Virus record (IMG/VR): IMGVR_UViG_3300025872_000155
Span: 1 to 34,950 of that record
Length of the DNA stretch: 34,950 nucleotides
Reading direction: 5' to 3' (one strand)
Source of the DNA: a virus
Of the stretch, positions 1-7,694 are shown one piece after another. A program made the translations under genes and the position numbers. The first letter of the stretch is position 1; each line of letters opens with the position of its first letter. The notes under the pieces were generated by a model that was not told the DNA's origin, did no database searches, and saw nothing but the letters and a program-made list of their open reading frames with translations.

Positions 1-1374
1 ATCCTGTACACCAGTGAACGTAGACCCGAGAGCCACGAGCTGTCGCTGCGGCATCGCCAGAAAGACGCTGTGGTTCGACACGGGCGCCTGCGGGATGATC
101 TGAGCATTCTGAAAGCTGGTCGTGGGCGACCACTGGTAGATGGGGCCTCCCGGCTCGGTATCGAACGTCAGCAGCGACGACGTATCGGGGCTGGCGATGA
201 GTATCTCGCCCCAGTTGCTGAGCGACCAATCCGAGGCTTCGACTGGGAACCCCGCCGCAGCGACAGGGGCCGCGCCTGTGGAGTACCCGCCGACCGAATA
301 CCCGCCGACCGAATACCCGGTGCCTTCGGGTAGCGGGCCGTAGGCCACGTAGTAGATATACCGGGCGTCGCCGCCGTTGATGAACCCCGACGTCGTGGCG
401 GAAGCATTCTGCGCCGCTTGGATCGTGAACGTGTTCACAGTCGGAACCGACTGCACAATGTAGTCGCCCGTCAACGTGACGCCGCCGACGGTTGTCGCGA
501 TTAGCACGGAATACGTGTCGCCTACGGCAAAGCCGTGATCGTTCAAAGTCACTGTGACAATGGACGAGCCGCTCACTGTGTCAAACTCGGCGACGAGGCC
601 GCCGTTAGCCACCGAGGACGTAGCCAGCGCGGGGTCGCCCAGCGTGTCAAGCGCCGCGATCTGAAACGTGGTGGACGACGCCGCGATGCAGGGATACAGG
701 CCAAACAGTATCAGGCCGCCGACGCTGATGTGCGCGGGGATATACACGGCGTCGTAATTCGTGATGTTGCTGCCGCCCGCGCCGACGGTGCCCGCCACGG
801 TCTGCGCCCCGGTCGTGGCGTTCAGGTATGACACCGACCCCGGCGAAGATGCCGTCACCGTAGCGGTCGCGTTATATCCCGCAGGCGTCACGCCCGCGAC
901 GACGACAGTGCCCCCGACGGGGAACACATGCGTTCCCGCGTAGGTGATCGTGGCTGTCGTGCCGTCGCCAGACGCGCCCGTCGTCGCGGCGCTGAACCCC
1001 GGATCGCCTATGGTCACGATGTTTGAGCCAAGTGTGGTCGTGCAGTCGACGGCAGTGTTGTTGTCGAAGACCTGCGGGGTAATGTCTTTGGCGGTGCCCT
1101 CGTTTATGACATACAGGCGGCCTTCCGTGGCCCCTGAATTGCCGACGGCAAGATAGTCATTCGTGAGATTGTCGCGCCACGCCCACAGCGCGCGCGGCGT
1201 ACCCTCCAACGCCAACGGGTAAAACCGCGACCAGCCGCCCAACTTCTGGATGAGCCCTAGGTTCTCGCGGTCCTTGATGAAGCGGACGAGTTGCGTGGCG
1301 CTGATCGCGGCCTCGTTGAGCGCCGGTGTCCGGTTCAGGTCGACTGTCGGGATCAGCTTCAGGGTGGCGTGCAT
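1..1374 (-). CDS. Tail nozzle / packaged-DNA stabilisation protein, P22 gp10-like (partial)
   Basis: This open frame runs off the left edge; 458 codons are visible, starting at ATG 1374-1372 three bases after the stop of the adaptor gene, with a GAGGG Shine-Dalgarno. The N-terminal 70 residues contain the motif KLGGWSRFYP followed by ALWAWRDN and a beta-propeller-like strand (YLAVG), which I recognise from phage proteins annotated as P22 gp10-like nozzle or DNA-stabilisation proteins. These close the tail channel below the adaptor. Around residues 268-322 there is an HGF...GD...V stretch resembling the FCCH-like beta domains common in phage tail proteins. At residues 353-367 a pentapeptide GYSVG is repeated in tandem. 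It is the last visible gene of the late operon, next to an adaptor, as expected for a tail-tube protein. The family call is from pattern memory, so moderately sure. Confidence 0.7.
   Translation of the reverse strand, partial: MHATLKLIPTVDLNRTPALNEAAISATQLVRFIKDRENLGLIQKLGGWSRFYPLALEGTPRALWAWRDNLTNDYLAVGNSGATEGRLYVINEGTAKDITPQVFDNNTAVDCTTTLGSNIVTIGDPGFSAATTGASGDGTTATITYAGTHVFPVGGTVVVAGVTPAGYNATATVTASSPGSVSYLNATTGAQTVAGTVGAGGSNITNYDAVYIPAHISVGGLILFGLYPCIAASSTTFQIAALDTLGDPALATSSVANGGLVAEFDTVSGSSIVTVTLNDHGFAVGDTYSVLIATTVGGVTLTGDYIVQSVPTVNTFTIQAAQNASATTSGFINGGDARYIYYVAYGPLPEGTGYSVGGYSVGGYSTGAAPVAAAGFPVEASDWSLSNWGEILIASPDTSSLLTFDTEPGGPIYQWSPTTSFQNAQIIPQAPVSNHSVFLAMPQRQLVALGSTFTGVQD
274..318 (-). 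repeat. In-frame 15-bp tandem repeat (three copies)
   Basis: Three consecutive 15-bp units lie inside the nozzle gene. Two (289-303 and 304-318) are identical, and the third (274-288) is diverged. On the coding strand they encode the pentapeptide GYSVG twice and then GYSTG. The unit length keeps the frame, so copy number can change without a frameshift. Confidence 0.85.
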
Positions 1375-1377
1375 GCG

Positions 1378-2103
1378 CTACCCTCGCGTCGGCGTCGCGG
1401 CAACGGCGGGCGACATCGACGACCACGCCCCGGCCTCGAACTTCTTTCGGGCCTCTTCAACCATCGCGCTCTTCAGCAGGGTCTGATACTGCGTCTCGTA
1501 GTTGATGGGCATGCCGGCGTCGTTTGGCTGGCTGGCACCAAGCGCGAAGTCGCGCTGGTAGCCGCTGATGAAGACCATGGACGCCATCAGGAAGAGGTCA
1601 GGCAGGTACGTGCTGACGAAGGTCGTCGTGTTGGACGCCGACAGCGACGCGGGACGCACGGTGCCGACAATCTCGACGCTGTAATTTGCGTTCGGCCATG
1701 GTGCGACCAGCGCGGTGTTCTGGTTCAACATCGCCATCCAGCTAGGGACGCCCGTCACGCTGGGTGAGGCATACACGACATCTATCCAGACCTTGGTCGT
1801 GGGGAGCAACGTGACGCGCGTGCCCGCGTCCGGGTTCGTCGTAGTCGACGGCGTGATGACGTTGATCTCCTGCACCGTCACGAACTGGTCCATGGGCCAC
1901 GTAATCTGCCGACTGCCGACTGTGCAGGTGAAGCCGGGGGTGGCCGTCACAGTCGACAGGAGATCGAGGTCGCGATAAATGCGGTTCTCGGCGTATGTAA
2001 TGCACTGCGGCAAGTTGGCGACGAAGTTGACGTCCGCCGGGTCTACGACGGCAAGATTAGCCAGTTCCGTGACATACGTGCTGTAGGTGAGCCCAGTCGT
2101 CAT
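1378..2103 (-). CDS. Head-tail adaptor protein, SU10-adaptor-like
   Basis: A 241-aa protein. Its mix of N-terminal helices (LPQCITYAENRIYRDLD), a central beta-rich part, and a C-terminal helical segment with YLPDLFLMASMVFISGYQ resembles the phage adaptor family typified by phage SU10. These proteins form a dodecameric ring between portal and nozzle. The start ATG at 2103-2101 overlaps the holin stop (ATGA), so translation is probably coupled. The nozzle gene follows after three bases. A second adaptor-like protein is encoded at 6987-7679. Family assignment is from remembered motifs and position; the gene itself is certain. Confidence 0.7.
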   Translation of the reverse strand: MTTGLTYSTYVTELANLAVVDPADVNFVANLPQCITYAENRIYRDLDLLSTVTATPGFTCTVGSRQITWPMDQFVTVQEINVITPSTTTNPDAGTRVTLLPTTKVWIDVVYASPSVTGVPSWMAMLNQNTALVAPWPNANYSVEIVGTVRPASLSASNTTTFVSTYLPDLFLMASMVFISGYQRDFALGASQPNDAGMPINYETQYQTLLKSAMVEEARKKFEAGAWSSMSPAVAATPTRG

Positions 2104-2504
2104 TTGGAGGCCACTCCCTTGACTTTTTCAAAGGAGCGCATCGCGCCGAGGCCCAACATGGCGAACAGCAGCTCCCAGAGATTGTTGTCGAGCCGGGGGG
2201 CGTTCAGAAGCCGCGTGACGGCCTCCTCGCTGACGAATGATGCGGCGTACACGGCCAAGGGATACAGCAGAAACTGGTACACCAGCGCCGCGCCGCAAAT
2301 CCAACCGATGAACGGCCGCCACCCGGAGACGAATACGTTGGGGTTCGCCGCCTCGACTTCGTTGACCCGCATCTGCGACAGATCGGCAGACTGCAACGCC
2401 GAGAGCAGTCGAAGCTGAAACTCGTTGCGCGCGTTCGGATCGGGGATCAGCTTTTCCAGCGGCCCCGCCAACAGCCCTAGGATAGTGGTGATGATCGCGG
2501 GCAT
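2100..2504 (-). CDS. Holin, three-transmembrane family
   Basis: A 134-aa protein starting at ATG 2504-2502, which overlaps the endolysin stop by one base (TGATG). The frame stays open upstream to 2903, but that extension is antisense-like arginine-rich filler and overlaps the endolysin, so the internal start is preferred. It has a hydrophobic N-terminus (IITTILGLLAGPLEKLI), then a soluble helical stretch, then FIGWICGAALVYQFLLYPLAVYAASF and a last hydrophobic segment WELLFAMLGLGAM. This matches the Holin_3TMs pattern of phages with GH108 lysozymes. It would form the inner-membrane lesion that releases the endolysin. Adjacent lysis genes support the call. Confidence 0.85.
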   Translation of the reverse strand: MPAIITTILGLLAGPLEKLIPDPNARNEFQLRLLSALQSADLSQMRVNEVEAANPNVFVSGWRPFIGWICGAALVYQFLLYPLAVYAASFVSEEAVTRLLNAPRLDNNLWELLFAMLGLGAMRSFEKVKGVASK

Positions 2505-3019
2505 CAGAACTCGTCCATTCTGTTGGCCCACCCGGTGGCGAATACCGCCTGCGCCGGATCGCGGCCGATGAAGCGCAAATACAACTCGTAGCGTTCGCAC
2601 TTTACCCGAAAATATAGTTCCGGCCAATTCGTGACGCCGCGCAGCGCCTGTCGGGTCAGGGGGCCGAAGCCGCCGTCGATGGCTCCGGTGTACAGCCCCA
2701 TTTTCTGCAGCGCCGTCTGCAGCGCCTTGGTCGCGGCCCCCGGCCCTGAGTTGACCGCGAAGTCGAACATCAGCCCCTGCAGCGCGGGGTCGGTGATCGC
2801 GTCGTAGCCCGGCTTGATGAAGTAGTTTGCCCTGTAGATGTCGCGGGCCGTGGCCTCCGACATGGTTGACACGTCGTTCACGCTGGCGGGGCGCTTCAGC
2901 CAATCCGAGAGCGTGGCCTGCGTAATGCCGAAGTTGGTCGGGCCGCCGCGATCAGAAGGGTGATTGACATAGCCGCCCTCGCGGCGAAGCACGGCGTTGA
3001 TGAGTTCATCGACGGTCAT
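2504..3019 (-). CDS. Endolysin, glycoside hydrolase family 108 muramidase
   Basis: A 171-aa protein. Residues 13-33 hold the GH108 signature: REGGYVNHPSDRGGPTNFGI with E14 of EGGY as the expected catalytic glutamate, and D23 in the PSDRGG loop. The C-terminal half (ALQTALQKMGLYTGAIDGGFGPLTRQAL) is the small peptidoglycan-binding domain usual in this family. Length fits the family. No signal peptide is visible, so export would depend on the holin. The start overlaps the previous stop as ATGA and its own stop overlaps the holin start, giving a tight lysis cassette. Confidence 0.95.
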   Translation of the reverse strand: MTVDELINAVLRREGGYVNHPSDRGGPTNFGITQATLSDWLKRPASVNDVSTMSEATARDIYRANYFIKPGYDAITDPALQGLMFDFAVNSGPGAATKALQTALQKMGLYTGAIDGGFGPLTRQALRGVTNWPELYFRVKCERYELYLRFIGRDPAQAVFATGWANRMDEF

Positions 3020-3252
3020 TTGTCGACCTTCTCATCAAGCTTATCGGATATCCGCTGGAACATGATCTCGATCCGTTTCATGGTTTCCGAGAAGTCGGTC
3101 TTGGTGACGTATGTCTTGGGCATCTCGACTTCGAGCGCCTGCACGTCCTTCTGAAGCGCCTTGACTGCGTCCCATACTTGACGCGCAAACCATCCCACCG
3201 CCGCCAAAATTGCGGCGAGGCCCAGATTTATCAGCGTCTGCGCGTCAAGCAT
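3016..3252 (-). CDS. Small membrane protein with coiled coil, lysis-associated
   Basis: A 78-aa protein with one N-terminal hydrophobic segment (LINLGLAAILAAVGWFA), then a charged helical region with heptad-like spacing (VWDAVKALQKDVQALEVEM ... KRIEIMFQRISDKLDEK). ATG 3252 is chosen; a GTG nine bases upstream is also possible. It sits directly upstream of the endolysin and overlaps it by ATGA. One transmembrane helix plus a coiled coil could be a spanin subunit, an antiholin or an accessory holin; the sequence does not decide. I recognise this type from other phage lysis regions but know no proven function. Confidence 0.7.
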   Translation of the reverse strand: MLDAQTLINLGLAAILAAVGWFARQVWDAVKALQKDVQALEVEMPKTYVTKTDFSETMKRIEIMFQRISDKLDEKVDK

Positions 3253-3262
3253 GGCGCCCACT

Positions 3263-3466
3263 TTAGTTTACAGCAGCATCGGCCGACGCCTCGGCAGGCG
3301 GCGGCGGCACAAACTGCGCGTCGCCCTGTGTCTTGATCTTGCCAATCAAGTTAGCGACTTCAGAAAACGGCCTCTGCCCAAGTGCGTGCAAGAGGTAATT
3401 GACTTCTCCCGCAGTCAGGTCAAGACTAATGGGTTGGTTAAGTGGATTCTCAGGTTCAGTTACCAT
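3263..3466 (-). CDS. Conserved small phage protein, unknown function
   Basis: A 67-aa protein starting at ATG 3466-3464 with a clear GAGGAG Shine-Dalgarno seven bases upstream; the longer frame to 3496 lacks one. The centre (SLDLTAGEVNYLLHALGQRP) looks like a helical phage protein in which this stretch precedes PFSEVANLIGKI. The C-terminus is Pro/Ala-rich. It is the first gene after the 133-base gap that follows the spike, so it may begin the lysis transcript. No function known to me. Confidence 0.75.
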   Translation of the reverse strand: MVTEPENPLNQPISLDLTAGEVNYLLHALGQRPFSEVANLIGKIKTQGDAQFVPPPPAEASADAAVN

Positions 3467-3599
3467 GTGGTCTCCTCGGAAAGTATCGCGCCCCACTATA
3501 CCGGCTGCAGTTTAAAAACTAACTCTGACATTATGGCACCGGAAACCGGCATCTCTTCGGGTAGTAATTCAAGCAAGGAAAAGTGGACTGTTCGTTTGT
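3467..3599 (-). promoter_or_regulatory. AT-richer intergenic gap with possible leftward promoter
   Basis: This 133-base stretch separates the spike gene from the lysis genes and is the longest gap in the left half. On the minus strand it contains TATAGT (3495-3500), 29 bases before the first ATG. The upstream -35 match is poor. No terminator hairpin with a U-tract follows the spike gene here. A weak promoter for the lysis cassette is possible but not established. Confidence 0.25.
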
Positions 3600-5648
3600 T
3601 CATATGAACAGCTTTGGTGTTCCGCGATTAAACGCAAGAATGTTAGTTTTCCTGTTGAACATCGCCCGCCGCGTTGGCTGCATAACACCCCCACCCGTAT
3701 AAGTTGGCAGGGCGGTGGAATCGTAGTTATTTAACGAATAGCTGGTGGCGTCGATGATTGTCACCGCCAGATTAAGGCCGTTGAGCATCGTCATCCCGTT
3801 AATCGCTTGATGCACGACACGGGAATCAAAGGTGCTAGTAGTAAGTCCGTGCGCCGTTGTCGTTGTAACCACAGCCGGATTAGCGTTTGTGATATTCGCC
3901 ACCCGGAAAGACGGGCCGTTTAAAAGGGCGCCGTTCTGTTCGCCAAAGTCGCGCCATTGATTAAGGTTTGCCATGGCGGCCGAGCGAGCAAAACGTCGGA
4001 TATTTATGATAGCTTTGACCGTAGACCCCCCGGCCATGGCCGCGCCACCGCCCACATAAGGCGTTACAAATCGGCCGTCAAAAGGGGCCGTCGTCACGAC
4101 GCCCGTCCACGGGTTCACGTTTACCACCCGCGTTGCAATTGTCAGGTTGCCTTCCAAACCGACATCAGGGCTAGTGACGCGATAAGTTCCTGTTGGAATA
4201 CCTATATCATCCAAGCCCCACACATCGGCGTATGAGCTATTGATGAAAGTATTTCCCGGCGCCCGGATAACCACCGTATAAGAAGGCGCGGGCCCCACAG
4301 TCACGTTGGACACCGCCCACGATTGAACCCCATATCTCTCAACCATGTCGAGCGCCATAGCAGACTTGCTAACCGCCCATTCTGCACGTTGGCCTTGCGC
4401 AGGGGTAGCATTTACATATCTCCAACGATTATAGTTGGCTATAAAATTTGCAAACATGTCATTGGCACGGAAGTTGTTTCCGTCCGTGATGGATTGCACT
4501 TCATCCACGCTACTGAGGATGTACGGTATGCTGGTTTCCGTAATACCGTTGTTTAGAGCGACACCGTTCAAAACATCTACATCGTTGGTGTATATATTCA
4601 ACTGATAGCCTTTATCTCGCAGCACCGGGCTTATACTCTCCATTTGATATTGGACGTTGCCGTCTTTACCGAGGGAGGGGTCTTCCGCGATTGTAGGGGG
4701 GCGGCGGTCGCCAACTTCGTGATCCAGCGTGACGCCGATCTTTATAGGCTTCCATTTACCGGCTGCTGCATTTGCGCGATCTTGCGCAAAAGTACCTGTA
4801 TTTGCCGATGTATTGGCGACAGCGCACCACCAAAAAGTTAATTGTTCCGCATCCTGTTTGATCTGGCCCACCGTGTTGGAGCCGCTGTTGACCCACGCGC
4901 TCCAGATATCCGTGAGTTTGGCAGGCAGAAAGATCACCGTGTCGCGGGCGACCGCGAAGCCGACGCCCGAGGGAAGGCCGACTTGCGTGGGCCGAAGCTG
5001 GAGCGGATAGTAAATGAAAATCGTGTCTACCGAGGACTCGGCCGCAGCCGCCGAGTAGAACGTGAGTCCCGCCGCCGTGCAGATGTCCTCATAGCCGCCC
5101 GTGCCCGTCGCGGAATTACCCGACAGGAAGGAGATCAGTGCACGGGTCGCGGCGATGGCCTTGGCGTAGGTTGAATACTCGACACGGCATTCCGGCGTCT
5201 TGTCCACCGCAACCGTGATGACTGACCAGTTGGCGATATCGGCGGCAAACGTCGCGGCGGACGTGTGGTCGTTCAGCGAGGCATAGTTCAACCCCGTGAC
5301 GGGGTCATAGACCCGCTGCCCGGTGATGTAGGAAAACCCACCCTGAAACGGGATGCAGGTCGTCCGGCGCAACACTTGGTTCTTGTTGGTCCCAAAGTTC
5401 GCGCCCAGCAGGTTCGCCGAATAGTTGGGGTTGTTCGTGTTGTTGTCGCGGAACGACCATTGAAGATACAACCGCGATACATATGCAGTCGAGTTCTTTA
5501 GCGCCCAAATCTGCGTGGACATGGCTTGGTCGGCCGGGTCGCCCACCCACGAGCCGTCATCGGTCGCGTCTGGAGGGGACTGCGACACCAGCCCGCCAGA
5601 GTTGAGCCCGACGAATTGCGCTCGGTCGGAGTTGTTGAAGAAGGCCAT
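3600..5648 (-). CDS. Tail spike / receptor-binding protein with possible glycosidase-like core
   Basis: A 682-aa protein. The N-terminal quarter is a structural module. Residues about 285-420 read like a TIM-barrel polysaccharide hydrolase (KIGVTLDHEVGD, then VLRDKGYQLNIYTNDVDVLNG), with acidic residues in DHE and TND as possible catalytic groups; this is inference. The C-terminal part (about 595-660) has HGLTTSTFDSR...INGM..LNGL...SYSLNNYDSTALPTYTGGG, resembling the FCCH-like beta domain frequent in phage tail proteins. The start overlaps the upstream fibre gene stop (TAATG). Roughly 3600-4850 is visibly less GC-rich than 4850-5648, suggesting that the C-terminal receptor-binding part was exchanged. 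A role in host-surface recognition is likely; enzymatic activity is uncertain. Confidence 0.65.
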   Translation of the reverse strand: MAFFNNSDRAQFVGLNSGGLVSQSPPDATDDGSWVGDPADQAMSTQIWALKNSTAYVSRLYLQWSFRDNNTNNPNYSANLLGANFGTNKNQVLRRTTCIPFQGGFSYITGQRVYDPVTGLNYASLNDHTSAATFAADIANWSVITVAVDKTPECRVEYSTYAKAIAATRALISFLSGNSATGTGGYEDICTAAGLTFYSAAAAESSVDTIFIYYPLQLRPTQVGLPSGVGFAVARDTVIFLPAKLTDIWSAWVNSGSNTVGQIKQDAEQLTFWWCAVANTSANTGTFAQDRANAAAGKWKPIKIGVTLDHEVGDRRPPTIAEDPSLGKDGNVQYQMESISPVLRDKGYQLNIYTNDVDVLNGVALNNGITETSIPYILSSVDEVQSITDGNNFRANDMFANFIANYNRWRYVNATPAQGQRAEWAVSKSAMALDMVERYGVQSWAVSNVTVGPAPSYTVVIRAPGNTFINSSYADVWGLDDIGIPTGTYRVTSPDVGLEGNLTIATRVVNVNPWTGVVTTAPFDGRFVTPYVGGGAAMAGGSTVKAIINIRRFARSAAMANLNQWRDFGEQNGALLNGPSFRVANITNANPAVVTTTTAHGLTTSTFDSRVVHQAINGMTMLNGLNLAVTIIDATSYSLNNYDSTALPTYTGGGVMQPTRRAMFNRKTNILAFNRGTPKLFI

Positions 5649-6478
5649 TAGGGGAGCGCCACTTCACCAATCACGCCTTGACGAACACGTAGTTCGTCGC
5701 GCCCGGAATCCAGAATGTTTTGTAATTCAGATCGCGCGTTGGCGGCCGGGTTGATAAGCGGCTGCTGGCCATCTTCAGTGTAGACGGTACTAAAACCACT
5801 AGTAACCGGGGTGTATGTAACCGTCCAATTGCCGGTGCCGTCCTGAATGAACAGCATGGTCATGTTAACTACCCACGATGCAGGCGGCGCGGGAGAAAAC
5901 ACGACAGTCGTGTTGGCCGACAGCGTGATCACACAGTAAGTTCCGTTGCGCCAGTCAATGGTCGTCGTGGCCGACGTGGCAACCACGGTTTGCGGCAATA
6001 GAGTTCCGGCGGGTTGCAAAGTCGTCCACAGCGGATCGGTATTAGCCCCGGATGTCTGCAGCACCTGATCGACCGCGCCCGGCGGCAAAATCTGCCACGC
6101 GGACGCGCCACGATAAAGCAGCGACCCGCGTGTGTTGCCGATCATGTCAAGCGCAGCGCTGGCGCTGATGTCGGCGGGGGTCGCAGGACCCCCTGTGACG
6201 TTTCCTTTCAATGTGAGCGCCGGCATGGCTGCAAGGTAGCTGTTGGTGACGCCGGCTGTCTCAAGGCCAATCGTGCCCGAGGATGTGATTGTTCCGCCTG
6301 TGATCGGCGACGATGTTGCGATGCTTGAGACTCCCGGCGGGGGGTACTGCAGGTTGATGTATTGCCCAAGCTGCGCTGTGCTCACGCGCACGCTGGCGCC
6401 GGCCTGCACGGCCTCGTACTGTTCGGTCCCGTTGAGCGCCACCGCAGGGGATAGATTAGGAATCTGGATATTGCTCAT
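5648..6478 (-). CDS. Tail fibre-like structural protein
   Basis: A 276-aa protein of low complexity, rich in Thr, Ser, Ala and Gly. It contains short phage-fibre signatures: an N-terminal IPNLSPAVALNGTEQYEAVQAG segment and GSLLYRGASAWQIL followed by PPGAVDQVLQTSG, which recurs in phage fibre and neck appendages. The C-terminus (RSELQNILDSGRDELRVRQG) is more charged. The start overlaps the Zn-ribbon gene stop by ATGA and its stop overlaps the spike start, so these genes are translated together. It could be a fibre, a baseplate appendage or a spike adaptor. Confidence 0.6.
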   Translation of the reverse strand: MSNIQIPNLSPAVALNGTEQYEAVQAGASVRVSTAQLGQYINLQYPPPGVSSIATSSPITGGTITSSGTIGLETAGVTNSYLAAMPALTLKGNVTGGPATPADISASAALDMIGNTRGSLLYRGASAWQILPPGAVDQVLQTSGANTDPLWTTLQPAGTLLPQTVVATSATTTIDWRNGTYCVITLSANTTVVFSPAPPASWVVNMTMLFIQDGTGNWTVTYTPVTSGFSTVYTEDGQQPLINPAANARSELQNILDSGRDELRVRQGVIGEVALP

Positions 6479-6978
6479 GATAGCGGCCCTGTCTCGGGAA
6501 CGTCAGTGTTGTTGTACGGCAGCCCCGGATCATCGTTACCCGGCGCATTCGGATCGGTGCCCGGCTGCTGGTTAATTCCCCCCGGCGGCTCGCCCGTCTG
6601 CTGCGTGACGCGGGTGTTGTCGTCCTGCGTGATGCGAACCGTGTCGCCGGGAATTGGGGTGCCCGTCCAGAAATCTACCGTATTCTGGCCGCTGGTCGCG
6701 CGCTGTGTCGTGGACGCAGCCGCGAAATCCTGAACACGAGGGTTCATGATCGGCACGGGGTCAGCCGGGATCACAATCGCGCGGAGCTGCTGCTGCTGGT
6801 CGTCGTTGCACTTGCGGCAAACGAGAACGCGCGTGTTCTGCAGCGTCGCGCCGCGCCAGTCAAATTGCCAAGCAAGATCAATGTGATTGTAGCGGAAACC
6901 GCAGCGGTCACAGATCGCATGCGCTTGCGGGCCCGATGGACTAGTGCGTGCTCTCCCTGAACGTGAGGCGTACCCCAT
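6475..6978 (-). CDS. Zinc-ribbon-containing phage structural protein, unknown role
   Basis: A 167-aa protein. Near residues 20-60 it has ICDRCGFRY ... VLVCRKCNDD, two CxxC pairs that would bind one zinc, with WQFDWRGATLQ between them. The rest is Pro/Gly/Thr/Gln-rich and probably disordered. I recognise the CDRCG...F..L.WQ...G..L pattern from phage proteins found beside adaptor and fibre genes, but no function is known to me. It begins eight bases after the stop of the adaptor-like gene and ends with an ATGA overlap into the fibre gene. Confidence 0.7.
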   Translation of the reverse strand: MGYASRSGRARTSPSGPQAHAICDRCGFRYNHIDLAWQFDWRGATLQNTRVLVCRKCNDDQQQQLRAIVIPADPVPIMNPRVQDFAAASTTQRATSGQNTVDFWTGTPIPGDTVRITQDDNTRVTQQTGEPPGGINQQPGTDPNAPGNDDPGLPYNNTDVPETGPLS

Positions 6979-6986
6979 GTGTCACC

Positions 6987-7679
6987 TCACGGCCTGTAGT
7001 AGCCAAATATGCTTGGCGAAATGTACTGCTGCGCCTGCTCGATGTTTTGTTCCGCCGCAATCTTGTAAGTCTCGTCGGCTACCGCCTTGAGGCCCACCGC
7101 AAGCTGCGGGTTCCATACCTTGGCAAGTCGGTACGCGAGCCCGTCAGCAAACGCTTCGAGCCAAAGGTAAGGGATTTCAACGGTCTGCCCGCCCGTGAAC
7201 TCCGAATCCTGCAGCCGACGCACGCGGTAGTATTTGAGCGCCGACGTGCTGCCGCCGTCGGGGACAGGCCACAACGTGACAGTCGGGTTGATCAGGCGGT
7301 CGAACCAGAAAACCGTGGGGAAGCCCTGCTGCTCTTTGTTCGGATACGTCGCGTATTCCGTGCGGCTGACCGGCATGATGATGCGGTCGATGTTTGAGCC
7401 GCTCTGGGGCGTCACCATGTAGGCGTCGAGGATCATCACCGTGTTGGAGTCTACCGGATAGGTCGCCACGCCTTGCGACACCGGCGTCGTCACGAGGTCG
7501 ACGGCCCACAGGTTAACGCCTTGGTTCGACCATGTCGCCAACATCATGTTCGTCGCCATCCGGGCGCTCTGCATGTGCTCTTGCACGAGCGACGTCGGCC
7601 TGATCTGGCAGAGATTGAACGCATAAAGCGTCAACTCGCCGAGGCTGGGATTGAAGGTGTAGGTTCCGCTAGACGTCAT
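6987..7679 (-). CDS. Head-tail connector / adaptor-like protein
   Basis: A 230-aa protein. Helical ends (LGELTLYAFNLCQIRPTSL, then QEHMQSARMATNMMLATWSN) flank a beta-rich middle; the later part has FPTVFWFDRLINPTVTLWPVPDG and a helical C-terminus with WLEAFADGLAYRLAKVW. This architecture is typical of podovirus head-completion or adaptor proteins of the P22 gp4 / SU10 type. It differs from the 241-aa adaptor at 1378-2103, so the phage may use two ring proteins or one may bind a fibre. Start ATG 7679, 15 bases after the fibre gene. Function inferred from fold-like pattern and context. Confidence 0.65.
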   Translation of the reverse strand: MTSSGTYTFNPSLGELTLYAFNLCQIRPTSLVQEHMQSARMATNMMLATWSNQGVNLWAVDLVTTPVSQGVATYPVDSNTVMILDAYMVTPQSGSNIDRIIMPVSRTEYATYPNKEQQGFPTVFWFDRLINPTVTLWPVPDGGSTSALKYYRVRRLQDSEFTGGQTVEIPYLWLEAFADGLAYRLAKVWNPQLAVGLKAVADETYKIAAEQNIEQAQQYISPSIFGYYRP

Positions 7680-7694
7680 GTTTGATTCCTCCCG

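Noticed and set aside
2505-2903. N-terminal extension of the holin frame
   Set aside because: It overlaps the endolysin gene throughout, is Arg/Gly-rich filler, and the internal ATG at 2504 couples to the endolysin stop.
3492-3573. A 26-codon minus-strand frame (TTG start) in the spike-lysis gap
   Set aside because: No ribosome site or coupling to neighbours; composition does not suggest coding.
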